Below the pieces are notes generated by a model, which saw only the letters and a list, made by a program, of their open reading frames with translations, did not search any database and was not told the origin of the DNA. From an uncultured Collinsella sp. (lineage in GTDB: Bacteria > Actinomycetota > Coriobacteriia > Coriobacteriales > Coriobacteriaceae): a stretch of DNA of 16,364 nt. Of the stretch, positions 13,034 through 16,364 are shown piece after piece. Location of the stretch: the NCBI GenBank assembly GCA_900754385.1, contig CAAECP010000011.1:1-16364 (forward strand), given 5' to 3'. A program made the position numbers and the translations under genes. Position 1 is the stretch's first letter; each line of letters starts with the position of its first letter.

Positions 13034-15103
13034 ATGTCTTCCCAGTTGACGGTTATTATCGCCGGTATCGTGCTGGTTGTGGCCATCGTGGTCGCGCTGG
13101 TCATCATGCGTCGTGGCGATTCCCGTTTTACCTACGATACGCAGCACGGAACGGCCCCGCGTGCCACCGAGGGCGAGGGCAATACCGCAGCGACCGCCTT
13201 TAAGGGCCGCTTTTCCATCCTCATCACGGGTGTGGGCGCGATGTTTGCGGCGCTTGCCGTCAAGCTGTGGGGCATGCAGATGGTCTCGTCGGACTATTAC
13301 GAGAAGCAGGCCAATAGTAATCAGACTCGCACCGTTACCACACCCGCTGTGCGCGGCCGCATCCTCGACCGCAATGGCGTGGCACTTGTCCAGAACCGTC
13401 CCTCACTTGCTGTCGTGGCCTACCGCGATCTTGCCGAGGATGAGGTTCTGGTTCGCCATCTTGCCAACGTGCTTGGAATGCCTTACGTGGCGGTCCTTCG
13501 CAATATTCAGGACAATACAGAGGGCGCACAGAGCCTGCATACCATCGCGACGGACGTCCGTCGCTCCACGGTTGCCTATATTCAGGAGCATGCCGGCGAG
13601 TTCCCGGGCGTCAAGATTGCCGAGCGTACCGAGCGCCAGTATCCATATGGCGAGACGGCATGCCATATCTTGGGCTATACCGGCACCATTACCTCCGAGC
13701 AGCTCGAGGCCCAGAATAAGAAAACCTCTGGCGATGATGATGCTTCTGCTGGCAAGATTACGTACCAGTCGGGCGATATCGTGGGCCAGGCGGGCGTTGA
13801 GAGTTACTACGAAAACCTGCTGCAGGGTATTCGTGGCGAGCAGACCGTCAAGGTCGATGCCTCGGGCAACGTGACCGGTCAGGCCGGCGCCGTTCCCGCG
13901 AAGGCCGGCTCCGACATTAAGCTCACGCTCGACCTTAAGATCCAACAGGCCTGTGAGACGGCACTGGCGAGCGCTATCGAGCTTGCCAAGACCACTGGCT
14001 ACAGCAATGCCGGTAACGGCGCCGTGGTGTGTCTCGATCCCAACAATGGTGAGATCCTGGGCATGGCGAGCGAGCCCAAGTTCGATCCGTCCGTCTTTAT
14101 CGGCGGCGTCTCAAATGACGTGTGGACCGAGCTCAATGATGACAAGGGTTCGCACCCGCTGCTCAACCGCGCCATTAGCGGACAGTACATGTCGGCCTCG
14201 ACCATCAAGCCGCTCTCGGCGCTGGCCGGTCTTGAGTTTGGAACCTACACTTCAACGCAGACAACCAACTGCACGGGCTATTGGACGGGCCTGGGCAAGG
14301 CTTGGGGCAAGCGCTGCTGGCTGACGTCTGGCCACGGCACCATGACGCTGCAGTCGGGTATCGCCAACTCGTGCGACCCCGTCTTCTACGACATGGGTAA
14401 GGCATTCTTTTATGACGAGCAACATCCCGAGGGCCTGCAGGAGGTCTTTCGTCGCTGGGGCCTAGGCAAGACCTGCGGTATCGATCTGCCGAGTGAGGGC
14501 GCGGGTCGTATTCCCGATGCCGAGTGGAAAGAGTCGTACTTCACCGACGCCTCTGCCGAGGACCGCAAGTGGAATGCCGGTGATATGACTAACATTGCTA
14601 TCGGCCAGGGCGACATCCTGGTGACGCCCCTGCAGATGGCGTGCGCCTATATGGGTCTTGCCAACGGCGGCAAACAGTACGTGCCTCACGTGTTTTTGTC
14701 CGCCGTGTCGCGCGATGGCGACGGCGATGCCTATAAGTACAATGGCAAGGGCAAGAAGAAGCGCCTGGAGGCCAAGATCAACAGCGATTCGGATTTGGCT
14801 CTTGTTCGCAACGGCATGCACGACGTGATTTACACGGCATCGACGTCCCTGGCGGCGCACTTTGGCACCCTGACGCCGCAGGTATACGGCAAGTCGGGCA
14901 CGGGTGAGAAAAGCGGCGAGGACGAATACGCTTGGTTCTGCGCCTATGCACCGGCCGATGACCCCAAGTATGTCATCGCTACTGTCCTGGAGCAGGGCGG
15001 CGGCGGCTCAGATACCGCGATGCATGTCGTGCGCGACGTTCTCGGCGTGATTTATGACGAGCCCGATACCTCTTCGGCCTCGGGCGATTCTTCGGTTCGA
15101 TAG
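13034..15103 (+). CDS. mrdA: Penicillin-binding protein 2, class B transpeptidase, with extra N-terminal membrane helix
   Basis: Cross-links lateral-wall peptidoglycan as partner of RodA. It is 689 residues long. The canonical membrane helix is at about 61-80, followed by the dimerisation domain with RGRILDRNG at 107-115, then the transpeptidase domain. Active site: STIK with S389 and K392, SCD at 446-448 (in place of SxN, as usual in the PBP2 class) and KSGTG at 620-624. C413, C428, H434 and C447 have the spacing (15, 6, 13) of the zinc ligands described in Gram-negative PBP2. Unusual: a second hydrophobic helix at about 6-25 precedes the canonical one, with a 35-residue polar linker between. 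GGGAGG precedes ATG 13034 by seven bases; rodA starts nine bases after the stop. Confidence 0.96.
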   Translation: MSSQLTVIIAGIVLVVAIVVALVIMRRGDSRFTYDTQHGTAPRATEGEGNTAATAFKGRFSILITGVGAMFAALAVKLWGMQMVSSDYYEKQANSNQTRTVTTPAVRGRILDRNGVALVQNRPSLAVVAYRDLAEDEVLVRHLANVLGMPYVAVLRNIQDNTEGAQSLHTIATDVRRSTVAYIQEHAGEFPGVKIAERTERQYPYGETACHILGYTGTITSEQLEAQNKKTSGDDDASAGKITYQSGDIVGQAGVESYYENLLQGIRGEQTVKVDASGNVTGQAGAVPAKAGSDIKLTLDLKIQQACETALASAIELAKTTGYSNAGNGAVVCLDPNNGEILGMASEPKFDPSVFIGGVSNDVWTELNDDKGSHPLLNRAISGQYMSASTIKPLSALAGLEFGTYTSTQTTNCTGYWTGLGKAWGKRCWLTSGHGTMTLQSGIANSCDPVFYDMGKAFFYDEQHPEGLQEVFRRWGLGKTCGIDLPSEGAGRIPDAEWKESYFTDASAEDRKWNAGDMTNIAIGQGDILVTPLQMACAYMGLANGGKQYVPHVFLSAVSRDGDGDAYKYNGKGKKKRLEAKINSDSDLALVRNGMHDVIYTASTSLAAHFGTLTPQVYGKSGTGEKSGEDEYAWFCAYAPADDPKYVIATVLEQGGGGSDTAMHVVRDVLGVIYDEPDTSSASGDSSVR

Positions 15104-15112
15104 GAGGTTGCG

Positions 15113-16339
15113 ATGGATTTTTCTCCGGCGGATCTGTTCCGTTCAACCAAGACCGGCTCTCGCAGCAGCCTGGACCGCGTCAACAAGCAACTTTCGGCCT
15201 CGCGCGGCACATTTCGCCAAAAGGTGCATATCGGTGTGCTCGTGGCTACTGTGGCGCTCGTCGCCTACGGTGCCATCATCATCTGGTCGGCTTCGCAGTT
15301 TAAGGCCGATGCCTCGTTCTCACGCCATCTGCTGGGAATCGGCATCGGGGCGGTGCTGGCGGTGTTGGTCTGGCGTACCGACTTGCGCGGTATTTCCAAT
15401 TTCTCGACGGCGTTGCTCGTCATCGACCTGATCGTGATCCTCTCGCCCAAGATTCCGGGTCTGTCCTATACGGGCGGTCTGGGCATGACGGGCTGGATCA
15501 AGATTCCCGGTATCGGCTTGACATTCCAGCCGGTTGAGCTTGCCAAGCTCATCACCATCTTCTTTATTGCTACGCTTGGCTCGCAGTATAACGGCCGCAT
15601 CGATACCGTTCGCGACTACGTCAAGCTCTGCGGCATGCTGTCCATTCCGTTTTTGGCCGTCGTTGCCATGGGCGACCTGGGCTCGGGCCTGGTCGTGCTA
15701 GTTTCGGGCGCCATCGTCATTTGTATGAGCGGTGCACGCCGCGAATGGGTGCTGTCGACCCTGGCACTGCTCGTGGGCCTGGTGGCTCTCGTCCTGGCGC
15801 TCGATTCGGTCTTTGATTCGTTGCTCGGCCACGATGTGCTCATCAAGCAGTATCAGATGAACCGTCTGACGGTCTTTATCGACCCCGATAATGCCGATTC
15901 GGACGATGCCTACAACCTGCAGCAGTCGCTTATCGCCGTTGGATCGGGCGGCTTCTTTGGTAAGGGTTTGGGCCATGCGACGCAGTCGGCCGGCGGCTTT
16001 CTGCCTGAGTTCCACACCGACTTCGTCTTCGCCTTCCTGTCCGAGACCTTTGGCTTCTGCGGCTCCTTTTTGCTGCTGTGCCTCTACGTGCTGCTGATCT
16101 TTTCGACGATTCGCGTCGCCTTTAAGTGTGAGTCCCTGTTTTTGCGTCTTTCGTGTGTTGGCATCGTTGGCATGTGGGCGTTCCAGACCTTCGAAAACAT
16201 CGGCATGTGCATCGGCATGATGCCGATTACCGGTATTCCGCTACCGTTTATTAGCTTCGGCTCGTCTTCGATGATGATTCAGCTGCTGACGGTGGGTATC
16301 GTACAATCCATATGGCGGCATCGTTCGGGCGCCGCGTAA
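15113..16339 (+). CDS. rodA: RodA, SEDS-family peptidoglycan glycosyltransferase
   Basis: Polymerises lipid II into glycan strands during elongation, paired with PBP2. The 408 residues start with a 38-residue polar, basic N-terminal extension, then about ten membrane helices. Seen: GWIKIPG at 127-133 (W128 in the conserved aromatic position), FQPVELAKL at 138-146, MGDLGSGLV at 186-194, GSGGFFGKGLG at 277-287, FLPEFHTDFVFA at 296-307 and the final GIPLPFISFGSSSM. D303 in HTDF matches the Asp required in studied RodA proteins. AGGAGG overlaps the mrdA stop and lies five bases before ATG 15113, so RodA and PBP2 are probably made in a coupled way. FtsW is the main alternative, but the partner gene decides for RodA. 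Confidence 0.96.
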   Translation: MDFSPADLFRSTKTGSRSSLDRVNKQLSASRGTFRQKVHIGVLVATVALVAYGAIIIWSASQFKADASFSRHLLGIGIGAVLAVLVWRTDLRGISNFSTALLVIDLIVILSPKIPGLSYTGGLGMTGWIKIPGIGLTFQPVELAKLITIFFIATLGSQYNGRIDTVRDYVKLCGMLSIPFLAVVAMGDLGSGLVVLVSGAIVICMSGARREWVLSTLALLVGLVALVLALDSVFDSLLGHDVLIKQYQMNRLTVFIDPDNADSDDAYNLQQSLIAVGSGGFFGKGLGHATQSAGGFLPEFHTDFVFAFLSETFGFCGSFLLLCLYVLLIFSTIRVAFKCESLFLRLSCVGIVGMWAFQTFENIGMCIGMMPITGIPLPFISFGSSSMMIQLLTVGIVQSIWRHRSGAA

Positions 16340-16357
16340 CCGCTGGAGGGGTTTGCT

Positions 16358-16364
16358 ATGAAAA
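16358..16364 (+). CDS. Start of the next gene, only two codons in window
   Basis: ATG AAA at 16358 follows GGAGGGG (16345-16351) by six bases and the rodA stop by 18 bases. It is probably the next member of the operon. The product cannot be told from two codons. Confidence 0.6.

Noticed and set aside
1..16364. Mobile elements, CRISPR, phage or defence genes
   Set aside because: No transposase, integrase, repeat array or defence motif is visible; all long frames fit housekeeping or membrane genes.

Overview
The window is ordinary chromosomal DNA from a high-GC Gram-positive bacterium. The codons are strongly GC-rich, GTG and TTG starts are common, and Shine-Dalgarno sites are clear. A complete rod-shape cluster (mreB-mreC-mreD-mrdA-rodA) together with GC-rich Actinobacteria-like genes suggests a rod-forming actinobacterium of the Coriobacteriia, and Collinsella is my best guess. 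That placement is inference from general resemblance; no marker gene here proves it. I see no insertion sequence, phage gene, CRISPR array or other sign of recent transfer.

Left part (1-4043, minus strand): an aromatic amino acid operon read right to left as aroF (DAHP synthase), tyrA (prephenate dehydrogenase), aroB (3-dehydroquinate synthase) and aroA (EPSP synthase, running off the left edge). Gaps are 3 and 36 bases and aroB/aroA overlap by 7, so one mRNA is likely. Its leader is the most interesting regulatory stretch. A GC-rich hairpin followed by six U residues lies 33 bases before aroF. A 20-codon open frame runs through that hairpin and ends inside the aroF ribosome binding site. An upstream 7-mer could pair with the left arm of the hairpin and act as an antiterminator. 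This looks like a transcription attenuator for the aro operon.

Middle (4134-8297, plus strand): a tRNA-Arg(CCG) gene with its own promoter and intrinsic terminator; then a 907-residue P-type cation ATPase of the CtpE-like type with a long polybasic C-terminal tail; then a membrane protein of unknown function with two N-terminal zinc ribbons.

Right part (8336-16364, plus strand): a promoter, a cyclophilin-type peptidyl-prolyl isomerase, a TPR membrane protein, a strong hairpin, and then the elongasome operon mreB, mreC, mreD, mrdA (PBP2) and rodA, with the first two codons of another gene at the edge. MreB filaments, the MreC/MreD scaffold, the PBP2 transpeptidase and the RodA glycosyltransferase together build the lateral cell wall. 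PBP2 has an extra N-terminal membrane segment and a Cys/Cys/His/Cys set with the spacing of the zinc site described in Gram-negative PBP2.
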